Counted from the first letter of the stretch, positions 12,765 through 24,328 are shown. The stretch: DNA of 64,000 nucleotides from Amaurobius ferox (GCA_951213105.1 OX578140.1:121871485-121935484); one strand, 5' to 3'. Numbers and translations: made by a program. The notes: generated by a model not told the origin, from the letters alone.

Positions 12765-13920
12765 TTTTAACTTTCTTTAATACGTTTATTCAAGGATTCA
12801 GAAAATCAGATAATCAATTTAGAAAGACACTTCGAATTATATAAAGATTTAAGGCGATAAAGTCATATTTCTAATACTGCAAATTGTATTGAGAAAAAAC
12901 GTATTAAATTTTGTCTTTTTAAATCTTCATTCTTTTGAGTAATACCCAAAGATGAGCTCGAATTATTGGCCACCGAGCATTTTATGTTATAGCGATTGAA
13001 GATTTCTCTGCATTGCAGTCACTTTAAATGCATTAAAAAGAACATTTTGTTCGTTTCTAAATCCGCTGTTACCTTTTTGAAGAAATTTGGTTTACTCAAT
13101 TCCGGCCCCAAAGTAAAAACCGATTTTGATTTTTTAAAGAGAAATCCAGCCAAGAGGTGCACGCTTTGATCTTTTACCACTCCCATATATACACAATAAA
13201 AATTCCAACGAATTTCTATATAAAAATTACAATTTTGAAGACTAAAATATGAGATAAAAGAAAAATAACTGGTGTAATAAGAAACATAAATACGTAAAAC
13301 CTGAAGGATATAACAAGAATACATATCTCATATCACTAGTTCTGCACTTGTCATATTTAGTTAAAACATATTTTCGGTTGCTTTATTTTCATACGACAGT
13401 TTTTTTTTTCTTTTTAATTTCCGTCAACGAATGCGTTAACATTTCTAGGAAGTTATACGAAAAAAAACCTCTTAACTTTCCCATTTGCTGTCATAAATAA
13501 CATACAATTATGAAAGCAACTAATGGGGAATAAAAACTAACTTTCTGTAAAATGCATAATGTAAACAATAACTGTGACAACTTCCAAGAAATGTTCTGTA
13601 AAGTTTGAAGTAAGAAGAAACATAAATAATGCTCCCAGTTCAACAACCAGCATCTGCATGGAGCTATTTCCCCATGGTTATTACAGCTCAACAGAAAATT
13701 GCAAAGGCGTTTGCAGAAATTGAATCAAGAAATCTTAATGCCAGTGTAAGTAACGGCTAATTCGTACACAGTAAAACATTCTGCAACCATTGTTCATTTT
13801 TTCAGTTGCGTTTTTGATAATTTCGGCAAACTATCAGAAAAGCCGCAATTACAGGCATTCATAAAAATTCAAGCTGAAATAATCAGCTAATTATCGGCTG
13901 CCGAAGAGTTATTTTTGTAT
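12765..13920. other. Unassigned region before the Penelope-like cluster
   Basis: No repeat partner is visible elsewhere in the window. A 101-codon minus-strand frame (13019-13324) is moderately non-random in composition but has no motif I recognise and no supporting neighbour. I do not call it a gene. Confidence 0.4.

Positions 13921-13921
<1 letters not shown>

Positions 13922-13990
<69 letters not shown>
13922..13990. repeat. (TA)n microsatellite abutting the Penelope-like ORF
   Basis: About 70 bp of almost pure TA repeats end directly at the stop codon that opens the 774-codon frame at 13991. The tract replaces the N-terminal half of the GIY-YIG domain, so it marks either the insertion junction of a 5'-truncated copy or a local expansion. 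Confidence 0.95.
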
Positions 13991-13994
<4 letters not shown>

Positions 13995-16312
13995 ATTTTT
14001 TTTCAAATAATGCAACTTCCTTTAATGAATCAAAATTTGAATACGAACATTTTTCTAAACATGGGTTCGACAACATTGAAATTAGTATTCTGTGTATTCA
14101 AAAAAATTACTATGACAGATTGTTTCTTGAAAATGAATTCATTTGTGCACACAAAACCATCTTTCCATATGGACTCAATCAAATATTTAACCATCATAAT
14201 ATAGTTAAAAAGTCCTTTAATTCTCCTAATGAAGACCATAATATTTATAATTCCTTCAATAATCATAAAAGTAAATCAAAAAGAACTAAAAGAGCAACTA
14301 AATATAATAAAAAATTGCCATCATTATCTGAACTAAAAAATGCCATCCTTCAGCAACATGCAAATTTTAAAATTACTTTTGATTGGAAACAATGTAAAAA
14401 CTGGATTTTCGCAATTAAAAAACAGCAATTAAATAAGGTATATAATCTTTTTCTAAGTACTGCATTTGATAACGTTCATTTTAAACATTTATTCTATGAT
14501 TTGCTCATTACCAGAAGTAAAAATCTTAATAGTTATTTTTATGTCACAGACTTAAACTTTAATGACGAATCAAAACAAAATACTAAAATAAATGAATATT
14601 GTACCTTGAATTTTACTAATTCTGTATTAAATAATCTGAAGATAAATAATTTTTTAAAATCGGTTTCCAATTACTTTCCAGTCAAACATGTAAATCCTAA
14701 AATTGCATATAAATATGATAAACCGCTAGGACTTTATATTTTCAACTATAATCAAATTGCCAAATCAGTAGATATTAATCAAAACTATGAATTGGATAAA
14801 GAGTCATATTGCCACTGTCATTTAGAAAAATACAAAGACTTCGTAGATAAACACCATGGGCATGTTATAACGGGAAATCTAAATATTATTAATTATGATG
14901 CACTAAGATCACTGATGTTACTGGGTACTAAGTACCGTATACCTACTAAATTTAAACATAAATTAATATGTAAAGGTTTATTTCTTGACTTAAATAAATT
15001 TATTTATAAAATCAGTTATAAATATCAAATCCCTGTAGAAGCCTTTAAACCTTGGAGAGTCTTAATAGAGCAATACTTAAATCATTATATATATAATCAG
15101 AAAATTAATAATTCATATAAACTTAATTCAATTAAAAATGATATTAAAGAAATACAAAATGATTTTGTCATTACATATGTCGATAAGGCAAGTGGAAACT
15201 ACTCAATTATATGTAAATATTATTATAAAAATACCCTTCAGTCACACTTACTTAATAATCATATCTATAATTTACATAAAACTAACCTTAAAATCTTATA
15301 CAATAGAATATCAGCCAAATATAAGCAAATCCATCTAAAAAATAGTTGTAATAACATTCCATATATTGTTTTAGTACCCAAGTTTCATAAATCCCCTGTT
15401 GATTTTCGAACCATTACCAGTGGGCATAATTCTTACATTACTAATGCTGGAAAATTATTATTAAAGATATTACATGAAGTATCCTCGTCAGATGAAATCT
15501 CAAATAATTGTCATATTGTAAAAAACAGTTTTGAAGTAGTTAAGAAATTGAAATATCTTACTAATATTCGTAGTATTTATACCTTTGATTTCAAAGATTT
15601 GTTTAATAATATTAATATAGATGATCTGTATAGAATTATTTTAGGAATTTTTGAAAAATATAATATCAACCTAAAATATTCAAATTTTCTTTTTAAAAAA
15701 TTACTTAACTTCACTCTTTATGAGAATTATATTCAACATGGTGGTACTATTTTTAAACAACAGGTTGGTATCCCACTAGGGGGGTGTGCCTCATCATTGT
15801 TAGCTAATCTGTATTTATTCTTCTATGAAAAAAACATTAATCCAAGCTTGCATAATATGCACATGTTTAGATATATAGATGACATTTTATGTGTATCCCC
15901 AAATAATAATATCCCTTTAGTATTAAACTTTTATCCAAAAAATTTACAATTAAATGCAAGTAATAATGACACAAATGTTGCAAACTTTTTAGATTTAAAT
16001 TTAAATTTACAAAATTGTAATATGGGTATAAACTTGTATGATAAAAGACAGGATTTTAAATTTAATACATCAAAAATTCAACATTTTGACTCTTGTCTGC
16101 ATATATCTGTTTTTAGAAATATTATAATAAACCAGGCTCTTAGAATCATTAAAATTTGTGATGAATATTATAAATTAGCGCACTTTATGGAATTATTGAG
16201 TACAGTGACTAATAATGCATATCCCCCCAATTTTGTTATTAAAATTATCAACTCAGTGTATCAAATTTCACTCGATAACATCCTAGAAAACATTCCCAAT
16301 TATAGTGACTAA
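13991..16312 (+). CDS. Penelope-like retroelement ORF, 5'-truncated, remnant N-terminal GIY-YIG plus RT
   Basis: The open frame has 773 codons and a stop. No ATG occurs near its start, so it is truncated at the (TA)n tract. Residues about 12-70 match the C-terminal part of a GIY-YIG nuclease as found in Penelope-like elements: a FxYEHF stretch, an E at LENEF, and the closing TIFPYGLN. Then come CHCH and HGHVITGNLNI (about 270-300) and the DKG-type motif TYVDKASGN (D398). The reverse transcriptase follows: LVPKFHKSPVDFRT, motif A FDFKDLFNNI (D533), motif B GIPLGG, and catalytic YIDD (628-631). A C-terminal LYDKRQDF block follows. Nuclease before RT is the permuted order known from Naiad-type elements (Craig et al. 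2021). The GIY and YIG motifs are missing. The frame has no internal stop, so the insertion looks young. Confidence 0.85.
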
Positions 16313-16330
16313 CATACAGGAGGGAAAAAA

Positions 16331-16386
<56 letters not shown>

Positions 16387-16390
16387 TAAT
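16313..16390. repeat. A-rich run and (TA)n tract after the Penelope-like ORF
   Basis: Directly after the stop codon and AACATACAGGAGGG comes a run of more than 20 A, then alternating TA for about 40 bp. With the (TA)n at 13922 this brackets the ORF. The A run could be a retroposition tail. The next 250 bp are AT-rich without features. Confidence 0.85.
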
Positions 16391-16639
16391 TATTTATTAA
16401 TTATATAAATAAATAAAAATGAAAAATAATAAACTAAGTCAAAAACATTAGAAAAATCAAAAAATCGGAAAATAAGATGCATTAACATTAATGTTTTGAA
16501 TTTTATTTTCGCAAAAAAATGTAACTTTTGTCAGTATTGAAACTACGTTTTGTGCGCCCTTATAATGGTGTATAGTGGCATTCTCGATTATCTAGTTTTC
16601 CTATGAATTCTTGTTTAGTAGGAATTTTCATCTATGATT

Positions 16640-17162
16640 CATATTCATATTCAGTTCTGCATGTTTGGGAAATTGTATTCTGAATTGCTTGTCCAGTCTT
16701 CAGCTTAGACTCACTGGCCGGGTTTGGGAGTATTTCCGTGAACGTTCGTACTGCCTCCCTGGTAGAATTTCGACTTGTTCACTCCGGTGCTTCTAGATTA
16801 AGTTGTTGAGGTTGATCGTGTATACACGTGGTAGAAGAGGAATGATTCATGCCGCATGGTAATACAATTTTCTTAATGTATCCTTTTTTCATTTTTTCAT
16901 TTTTTGATGCTTGTAGTCTGAGTTTAAGCATTTATAGTAATGTACTATTGCTTAATCTGAAACAGGCATTTGTTTGGGTTAATTAGATTTAAATACTCAG
17001 ACCTGAAGAGGAATTTAATTCTGATTAATCATCGAATTTGGGAAGGTTCTGTTCTTTTCTCTTATCGGCATTATGGCCGTGAATTTGCTTCTATGGTGAT
17101 GTTAATATTACTTGAATTGTATTTTTATTTTTTTATTTTTACATATTCTTATTATTACATTT

Positions 17163-17166
<4 letters not shown>
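16640..17166 (+). repeat. Repeat R2, copy 1
   Basis: This roughly 520-bp unit recurs at 36858-37330 with about 90% identity by eye. Shared text includes CTGAATTGCTTGTCC, GCCTCCCTGGTAGAATTTCG, GGTGCTTCTAGATTAAG and TGAAACAGGCATTTGTTTGG. Both copies end in a T-rich ATTCTTATTATTACAT segment running into (TA)n. It sits directly upstream of a Penelope-like RT here and could be part of that element's pseudo-LTR, but the second copy has no RT nearby. No coding function is evident. Confidence 0.7.

Positions 17167-17216
<50 letters not shown>
17167..17216. repeat. (TA)n microsatellite upstream of the second RT copy
   Basis: Fifty bases of pure TA lie between repeat R2 and the first recognisable RT codons (IYKEIQ...). 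The first RT copy has a KEIQND run before its DKA motif, so this tract has taken the place of the upstream coding region. Confidence 0.95.
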
Positions 17217-17219
<3 letters not shown>

Positions 17220-17234
17220 AAATACAATCCCTAA

Positions 17235-18436
17235 AAGTATGTCATCACCAGCTATGTCATCACCAGCTATGTCATCACCTATATGGATAAAGCCATTAAT
17301 AACTACGCCTTTACTTGCAAATCATATTACGTACAACTCCTACTGGCATGCTATAAAGACATCAATATGTATTGTCCAATTAAACAAGGATATACTCCTA
17401 ATGTTAATAGAATTATAGCCCTCTATAAACAAATTGGCATTAATATTACAGTGGTCAAATTTCCATATTTAGTGCTCGTACCAAAAATCCATAAAAAACC
17501 TGTTAAATTTAGACCTGTCACTATAGGTTGTAATACCTATTTAACCAAAGTGAATTCCATTTTATTAAAACTATTAACACCTGTTATGAAGAAAATACGA
17601 AAAGAGGGCTCAGTTATGATTAAAAATAGTTATGAAGTGGTCGACAGATTGAAAACTTATTCTGAAGGATTTTATTTTAGAACGTTTGATTTTAAAGACC
17701 TATTTAACAATATCAACTTACAAGATCTCTTTGAGATTTTAATGGAAATTTATTTTACATCAGATTTACAAAAACATGTAGAAACCAGCAAGTACAAAAG
17801 CCTTCTTAAGATTGTCATATTTGAGAATATTCTATATAATGGAATCGCATTTTATAGACAAATCAAAGGCATCCCAATGGGAGGGGGATGTTCCTCGTTA
17901 CTTGCGGATTTTTACTTACATCATTATGAGAAAGGCACGCATTTAATTAGTGAAATACCATTCTTTAGTTCGTTGATGACGTCATGATTGGAGTGGATAA
18001 TCAATGTACTATATTTGATTTTACATTCTACCCGCCGTGTCTTGAACTTATCGAATCGGAGACAGCGAAAGTAGGAACAGTTGATTTCCTTGACATCACT
18101 ATTTATTATAATTTGGAACAGAAATTATGTTATAAATTATTTGACAAGAGACATCTATATGATTGCAAGATCAATTATTTTACCCACTGGAATACCAACT
18201 TGAGTTTAAACGTACAACGTAATTTAATCGTAAATCACTTGAACAGATACAGATTATTAAACTCATCTATTACAGAATTTAATAAATGGATGATGCATTT
18301 AATCAACGGAACTCGGGAACAATCATATCCCTTCCGCTTTGTACAGCACTATTATGATGTTTTTTGCAGAAATTATAGTGATAAAAATTATGTTAATTTA
18401 TCCGACATCATACAATACAACTCAACTCTTACCTAG
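17235..18436 (+). pseudogene. Penelope-like RT, N-terminally truncated and frameshifted
   Basis: Recognisable RT runs from YMDKAINNYAF (17280) through LVPKIHKKPVKFRP, motif A FDFKDLFNNI and motif B GIPMGGGCSS. It then breaks at 17966-17968, where one base is missing just before FVDDVMIGV, and continues in the frame of 17984-18436 with VDFLDITIYY and LFDKRHLYD. Nothing of a nuclease domain remains: R2 and a (TA)n tract precede it. A 15-bp block encoding YVITS is present three times at 17238-17282, and the upstream KEIQ segment lies in another frame. It is related to the ORF at 13991 but clearly diverged, so it is not a recent duplicate. Confidence 0.85.
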
Positions 18437-18795
18437 GATTATCTGATTGATGCACATCCAGATGGCTCTATAAGTTAGACGCGACTTTTTTATGTATGCT
18501 TTCCTATTCGAAGTTTATACGCTTTATGCAACTCTTCCATGATTCTCGTCTTGCTGGTTAGTAAAATTTCCAATTTTTGTTATTTTGATCACTTTTATGT
18601 TGTCTGGGATTCGGACATTTTTTTCCCACGGGCATGATCGATTGTTGTATCGGGCGTGCAGAGTCTCTGGGAGCGTTTTCATGAAGTCAAAGCTAGCTTC
18701 TAACCAGGAAATAGGGGTCGCAATCCCCCTTGACCTTTCTGCAACTCTGTAAACACAATCATTCCACCTATATATTTTCTTTTTTCATTTTAAAT

Positions 18796-18798
<3 letters not shown>
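18437..18798 (+). other. 3' flank of the second RT copy
   Basis: This non-coding stretch probably includes the 3' untranslated part of the element. It contains a GGGGTCGCAATCCCC hairpin near 18713. I found no second copy in the window and no ribozyme core. Confidence 0.4.

Positions 18799-18869
<71 letters not shown>
18799..18869. repeat. (TA)n microsatellite
   Basis: About 70 bp of pure TA follow the second RT copy. This is the fourth such tract bracketing RT copies within 5 kb. Confidence 0.95.
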
Positions 18870-18872
<3 letters not shown>

Positions 18873-19805
18873 TGAAATAACAAATACAAAATTGCAGGAG
18901 TGATAATCAGTAAACACAGTATTAAACCGCGGGCAATATAATAGCGTGTATTTAATAGCAAAAAGCAACGAGGAAGGGCCGGAAATGCAGAGCATGGAGA
19001 GGCCAGGACAAGGAAAATACATTAAAGAATAGTATATCTGCCAGAAACGCATTCAGGGGCACATTCTAAACAGATATACATACGTTGTTTCTATGATTGC
19101 ATAAAAACACTTGGTTAAAATTTTATGCAATCTGTGCCCGACAACGGAAAAAATGAGAATAACAGAAAAAATACCAAATGGGAGAAAATTCAACTTTAAA
19201 ACATAAAATACTGCATAATCATGAAAAATATACCGCACAAATACACAAACATGCAAAAAAGAGGGGCAACTCACAAGTCTGAAGGTCGCCAGCGTGAATA
19301 ATCTTCATGGGAGTCCACCACTTGCTCCAGCCTGAATGCTCACCAGGCGAAATACCGCGTTGGAATAAACCAGACCAGAGAAACTGGAAGTAATTGTACA
19401 TAATTTCGGTGTGACAAACCCAAGAGTTCAGAAACTAACCGAGAAGTGACCGCTATTATCGAAAACATTTAAAGTACGGATAAAACTTTCTTTTGGAGCC
19501 GTAGCCTGTTTCTGTTTTATTTGCTTTTTAGATATCACTCTTAACGGTTTTATGAGTGTTTTAAACTTTTTTCTTTACCCGCCGAGGCGGTTTTTTTAAA
19601 AAAATTGCACGTTTTTTGTGTAATCGAAATTACTGTTTTTTTGATATTTTCACATCTTTATTTTTGCCCGCCGGGGCGGTGTTTATTTTATGGTGTTTCC
19701 ACTACTATTGAATATCGTACTTATACTGCGATCTACAAATAAGGTGGAAAAATTGTACATAAAGCATAGATTTTTGAGACGATTAATATGTGATAGTGTA
19801 CACTT
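18870..19805. other. Spacer with stem-loops between two RT copies
   Basis: No gene is visible; minus-strand frames at 18768-19401 show no motif. A 12-bp perfect stem, GATTGCATAAAA / TTTTATGCAATC, lies at 19095-19132. Two GC-rich palindromes of the form CCGCCGRGGCGG, each followed by T-rich DNA, lie at 19579-19590 and 19668-19679, 89 bp apart. Confidence 0.5.
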
Positions 19806-20898
19806 ATGTGATAGTATCCAGGCGTTTGATGCGGAGCAAATAGTTAATGATTAGATTTTTATAAACTTGTTTACTAAGGCAAGAAGAATAATGAGGGAAG
19901 AATTTTATATTAAATTTAAATTGATGTCTCTTATCTTAAATAGTAGTCTTGAATGAGTTACTTTGTATATCAATGGTGATATCAAGATAATTTACAGATT
20001 TGGAAGGGAGGGATTCATTAGGTATTAATTCAAGATTGGATGGATAAATATTAAGTATGGGTAAAGAATCATGTGCAGTATGAAAACAAAGAAAAACATC
20101 ATCAATGTAACGAAAAATAGAAATGTTACGAGTGAACAGAGTAGATTGTCTTTTCTAAAAGTAAAGATACATATTGGCGAGCATAGAGCTACTAGTGGAT
20201 CCTTGAGGTACTCCAATCGTTTGAAGGTATACAACATTACCATGCACAAGATGGTTGTGAAAAAAAATGTAATAAATTATTAAAGGTGGACGAGTCATAT
20301 TTAGTAAGAGTATTTCATTTGAATTGATCGAAGAGTTGTTTAATGACAGAAAATAAGTCTTTGATGATGATATTATTAAAAAGATCTTTAAAATCTAAAG
20401 TTTGGATTGAGTCAAAGGTAGTAAAGGATTTCAGTTTTTGAATAAGTTCATAGCTGTTTCTGATGATGCAATGTGGTTCTTTGGAAATTGAATGAAATAG
20501 AATGTTTAAGACTTTGAGAAGTTTTCTATTAGCTTTTGTTGCGTAAGAGATGTGTCCACTGGTAACTGTTCTAAATTTTACTGGGTCCTTGTGAAATTCG
20601 GGTATGACTACTAAATATAGAAAGTTTAAATTTTGATGAGTATCAAAAAATTGTTTGTACTTGGAAATAAGTTTCGTTTTAAATCATGTATGGTTGTTTT
20701 TTGCAATTTGAAGGTATTTATTTGATTTAAATTGGATAATAATGCTTTAATGTAGAAAAATTTGCAGAAAATTGCATAGTTCGATGCAGCTTTGTCAACA
20801 TACGTAACAACTAGGAATTGTTGCATATGTGTAATGGTTTGTTTTAATTTTGATAATTGAAAATTAGACTTAGTATTGTTTTCAATGACTAATACCAT
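19806..20898 (-). pseudogene. Penelope-like RT remnant, minus strand, multiply broken
   Basis: Reading from 20898 downwards, I find FLVVTYVDKAASNYAIFCK (DKG-type motif) and LVVIPEFHKDPVKFRTVTSG. Motif A TLDFKDLFNNI follows, then after stops and a shift motif B TIGVPQGSTSSSMLANMYLY, catalytic FRYIDDVFL, and near 19900 NYLDITIDIQ with DKRHQFKFN. All RT landmarks are in the correct order but spread over several frames with in-frame stops, so the copy is dead. It belongs to the same clade as the two plus-strand copies. A hammerhead-type fold lies about 600 bp upstream on the same strand. Confidence 0.82.
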
Positions 20899-21489
20899 CG
20901 GCTAGCGAATTTTTTTTTATTAAATTGAACAGTTGTTTTTTAACATTTATTAAGAGCTCACATTATTTTGGGCCAAAATGCTCAAAATGTCTTTCAGACA
21001 ATTATAGTCACCTAATAGTCCTATAACTGCTTTCTTCAAGGATGTGTTAAAAACATATATTAAATGACAAACTGAAATTAATAAAATATTTGTTTTTCTA
21101 GTAGACGTTTTTGCTTTTGTTTAAAAAGCAGACGAATAAAAAGAACTCACAATACGATTTTTCCGCACATCGTTAGTGTATTGTACTTTAAAAAGTGTAT
21201 ACATTATATTAAGAGTTTCTCTGCTGTGATTAGTGTTAAATATCTAGTGTATCCACACGACTCCACAGGACTTTTCTCGCATTCCACACAACTTTTTCAT
21301 ACGCCACCAGCGACTTTTTCCACACGACTTTTTCATATATTGCTCAGATCTTTTGTATCTTAATATATGTGTCCAAATATTGAACATTATCTTTAAATCA
21401 CAAAATTAACTAATTAAATGGCAAGTCTTAAAAACCAGATTTAAAGGTCATTTTATAAAAAACCATCCTACAGACGTAAAACAAATAGT

Positions 21490-21546
21490 TTCAAGCCAGA
21501 GCGCTTTCGAACACCCTCATGCTCTTCCTCAGTGGCGATGGAATCA
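21490..21546 (-). ncRNA. Hammerhead ribozyme motif, minimal type I, Penelope-like style
   Basis: On the minus strand the core CTGAGGA (21532-21526) fits CUGANGA. It is followed by a six-pair stem II (GAGCAT with GTGTTC around GAGG), then GAAA (21508-21505), a self-complementary GCGC as helix III, and CTC as the NUH cleavage triplet. TGGC after it pairs with GCCA just before the core to form stem I. Very short palindromic helix III is the hallmark of hammerheads in the pseudo-LTRs of Penelope-like elements (Cervera and De la Pena). It lies upstream of the minus-strand RT remnant in the same orientation. Activity is not shown; G-U pairs in stem II weaken it. Confidence 0.72.
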
Positions 21547-22135
21547 GAACAGATGCCAACATGCCTAAATATGTACATTCCAATGCCGTCAAGCAAAATT
21601 TGTATATTACGAAAAATTGCCATCTATACAAAATTGTGAATCCATAAAACAGATTTAAAATTATAAAATTACAAATCTCAAAGATAAACATTTTAATTTT
21701 TTTTTAAAAAAGGACATCAAATACTTTAGAACATTATTATAAATTAAGGTAACTGTGCAAAATTTTAACACGCACGGCATCGAGAATGAGTCGCCAGGCA
21801 TCGAGAACGAGTCGTCAGGCATGCTATTATCTTTAAAGTCGCCACTAACGGTATTATCTTTAAAGTTTTTGGCACTTGTGTAGTTTTAAGGCTCCTTCTT
21901 CTGTCCAAAACAAACAGTTCGCTCTCAGTTCTTGTTAAGGGCGCATACTGTTCTATATGTTCTGTTTTACCCTGAACAAGGGACTTGTGTTTATTTGTGA
22001 CTCTCGTTGATGAACTTAAAAAAATGTCGCCATTTAAATGCGATTTATTTCGTTCAATCGGAATAAGTTGCATGTAAAATGGCATGTAATGCATTTCCAA
22101 ACTGATTTAAAAACTCATTCGTTCAAACAATAAAA
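21547..22135. other. Unassigned stretch with small direct repeats
   Basis: Two short direct repeats are visible: GGCATCGAGAAYGAGTCG twice near 21776-21820, and TATTATCTTTAAAG twice near 21825-21868. A 111-codon minus-strand frame (21765-22100) covers them but has no recognisable motif. It may be part of the pseudo-LTR of the neighbouring Penelope-like remnant. Confidence 0.35.
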
Positions 22136-22137
22136 AT

Positions 22138-22910
22138 CTGATGTGGGCAGAACATGACTTTCCCTGCAGACTCATATTCAAGTTTTCTTTTCTTTATTTT
22201 AATTAAATTTAATTCACTTTTAATTCAATTTTCGTTCTCATTTGATAACTGGACTTATTTTCAAAGATGGCGTAGAGATAATACGAAAAAACTAAAATTT
22301 CTCGAGAAGGGCTAGTCCTAGTGTAATGGGGTTGGTCTTATTCTTTTCTTCGTTAAACATTACGTATTAAACGAGCATTTAATGGATATATTTGAGCATA
22401 TGTAGATCTTTATTTTAAATTTTGGCGATTTTTGCGGGGCATTTTGCAAGAAACAGCAAGTTATTTTCTTCCGAATCGTACCAAAATCTAATCAGCATCA
22501 GCGCGACCCACAAGCGACTTATCTAACAAATTTTGTGAAATTCTGTCCATTAGATTTTTAGCTAGAGTGGACACAAGTCTTTGCGGGCCATTTCGCAAAA
22601 AAGGCGGGTTCTTTTATCCCGAATCGTATCCAAAACTAATCAGTACCAGATCCGCCCATAAGTGATATACCTACCAAATTTTATGAAATTCGGTCAATTA
22701 GTTTTTTAGTTAGAGTGGATACAAAATCTGCACAGACGGACAGGCAGACACACAGACAGACAGACACACACACAGACGTCACGCTAAAAATAGTTTTTTC
22801 GTATTCTAGAGGTCTCGAAACGTGTAGATCCGTCGAAAACTCGAGTTGCGATTTTCGACATGATTCCAATACTTTCCCTATACATTACCATGTATTGCAA
22901 GGAAAGTAAA
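22138..22910 (+). mobile_element. DINE/HINE-like element, subfamily A
   Basis: It starts TCTGATGTGG followed by ACATGACTTTCCCTGCAGAC and ends at a partly degraded hairpin ACTTTCCCTATA...GGAAAGT near 22905. A CAGACA/CACA-rich tract (22740-22775) precedes the hairpin, as in the other copies. The body is about 85-90% identical by eye to the copy at 11988, in inverse orientation. It is non-coding. Confidence 0.82.
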
Positions 22911-23411
22911 AAAAACATTAATAACTAAAATTTTTTCATGGAGAGTGCTATTGGAAATAACAATTTATTTTGCAATGACTGGTAGTTGCATTGCAGTAAA
23001 TGTCTGCTTTTGTAGACCTCCTTTGTTTACAATTTGAGCAAAATATAAAAAACGTTACATTTGGCGTGGGTTTTGATTTTGACTTTTACATTTTTCTTGG
23101 AATATCGCCAAAATAATGATAAACACAATCTAACAACAACAGCACATAATATATATTTTAAGGAGGCTCGTTCTAGCCCTACGTCTTAGAACGTATTACA
23201 GTTAGATAAGACCTATTCTCGAATTTTTCTTTTCTTATTTTCTCATTCTATAATACCTTAGAGAAAGTGATTTCACTAAAGTTCTTCAATGATTTAAGAT
23301 TTTTATGGAAATATATAAGACACTTATAGAACGTTTTGGAAATGATATGTCAATCTGTATGGTTGCTGACTTACAAATATTTCTTTGGCGATAAAAAATT
23401 GTGCGGAAAAC
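22911..23411. other. Unassigned AT-rich spacer
   Basis: I see nothing beyond low-complexity AT-rich text here and no repeat partner within the window. Confidence 0.4.
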
Positions 23412-23412
23412 A

Positions 23413-24328
23413 TGTTTTTACTTTCCCTATATACATAATGTACACGGAAAGTATTGGGGCGGGGTCGAAAATTCGAATTTGAGTTTTCGACGGGAGAACA
23501 CGTTTCAAGCATCCCTGATCAAGAATCAAACATTTTTAAAGTGATGACTGTGTGTGTGTGTGTGTGTGTGGAGACGATAACTGACGAACGGATGGACCGA
23601 TTCGAATGAAATTTGGTACAAATTCACAATGCGTAAACGCTGGAAGCCTATTGTTTTTATACGCAATCGAATGTTCAGAACCCCCTAAATTTTCGAGTGA
23701 AATTTCGAGAAAAATCGTCAAAAAATCAGAACCGCTAATAAAATTAGTCAAATAGACATTTAGTATGTAAATTTTCATTAGAAAACGATTGACATAAATT
23801 TTAGAACGCTAACATGAACCGTTCTCGAGATATTGCACATTTTTCAAAAAAATTATCAAAAAGCTATATAAAATAAAAATAAAAATATTTCCTATTGAGA
23901 AACATGTTTACTTTTCATATGCAATACCATGCGATAAATTGGGTGACATCATTCTCGTGGTTCTAGCTCGTTCTATTCATGAAAAATATACTTTGAGTAA
24001 TATTTTTGTATTTATAGCCAATAGTCATTTATCTGCTGTAAGAATAACTTATTTCTCCGTCTATAACGCTTGGCGAGATTTTGTCGACGACTTTGGTGGA
24101 ATGTCGCCAACTTGGTGACATTTTTAATTGTTGCTAAATTAACAAAAATCCGCCAAATTGATAAAAATGACTCTAAATCAATGAAAATGACGACTAATTG
24201 AAGAAAGTTCAATATCTTGGAAAGAATATAAGTATCTACTATAAGAATAACATTTTTTTTAACTGCTAAATTAGTAAATTCATTGCATTTTATAAGGAAA
24301 GTCATATGTTGTCCACATCAGATTTTTC
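23413..24328 (-). mobile_element. DINE/HINE-like element, subfamily B
   Basis: The hairpin end is at 23419 (ACTTTCCCTATA...CACGGAAAGT, slightly degraded) with a (GT)n tract at 23549-23570. The opposite end is TATAAGGAAAGTCATATG and then CCACATCAGA at 24328. The internal series of about 20-bp units ending AAAAAT or GAAAAT is clear at 24125-24205. It matches the copies at 10191 and, inverted, at 29958. It is non-coding. Confidence 0.82.

Noticed and set aside
13019..13324. 101-codon minus-strand frame as a host exon
   Set aside because: There is no recognisable domain, no clear splice context and no neighbours. It is unsupported.
20458..20470. CTGATGATG as a hammerhead core
   Set aside because: It lies inside the RT remnant, with no GAAA partner or stems.
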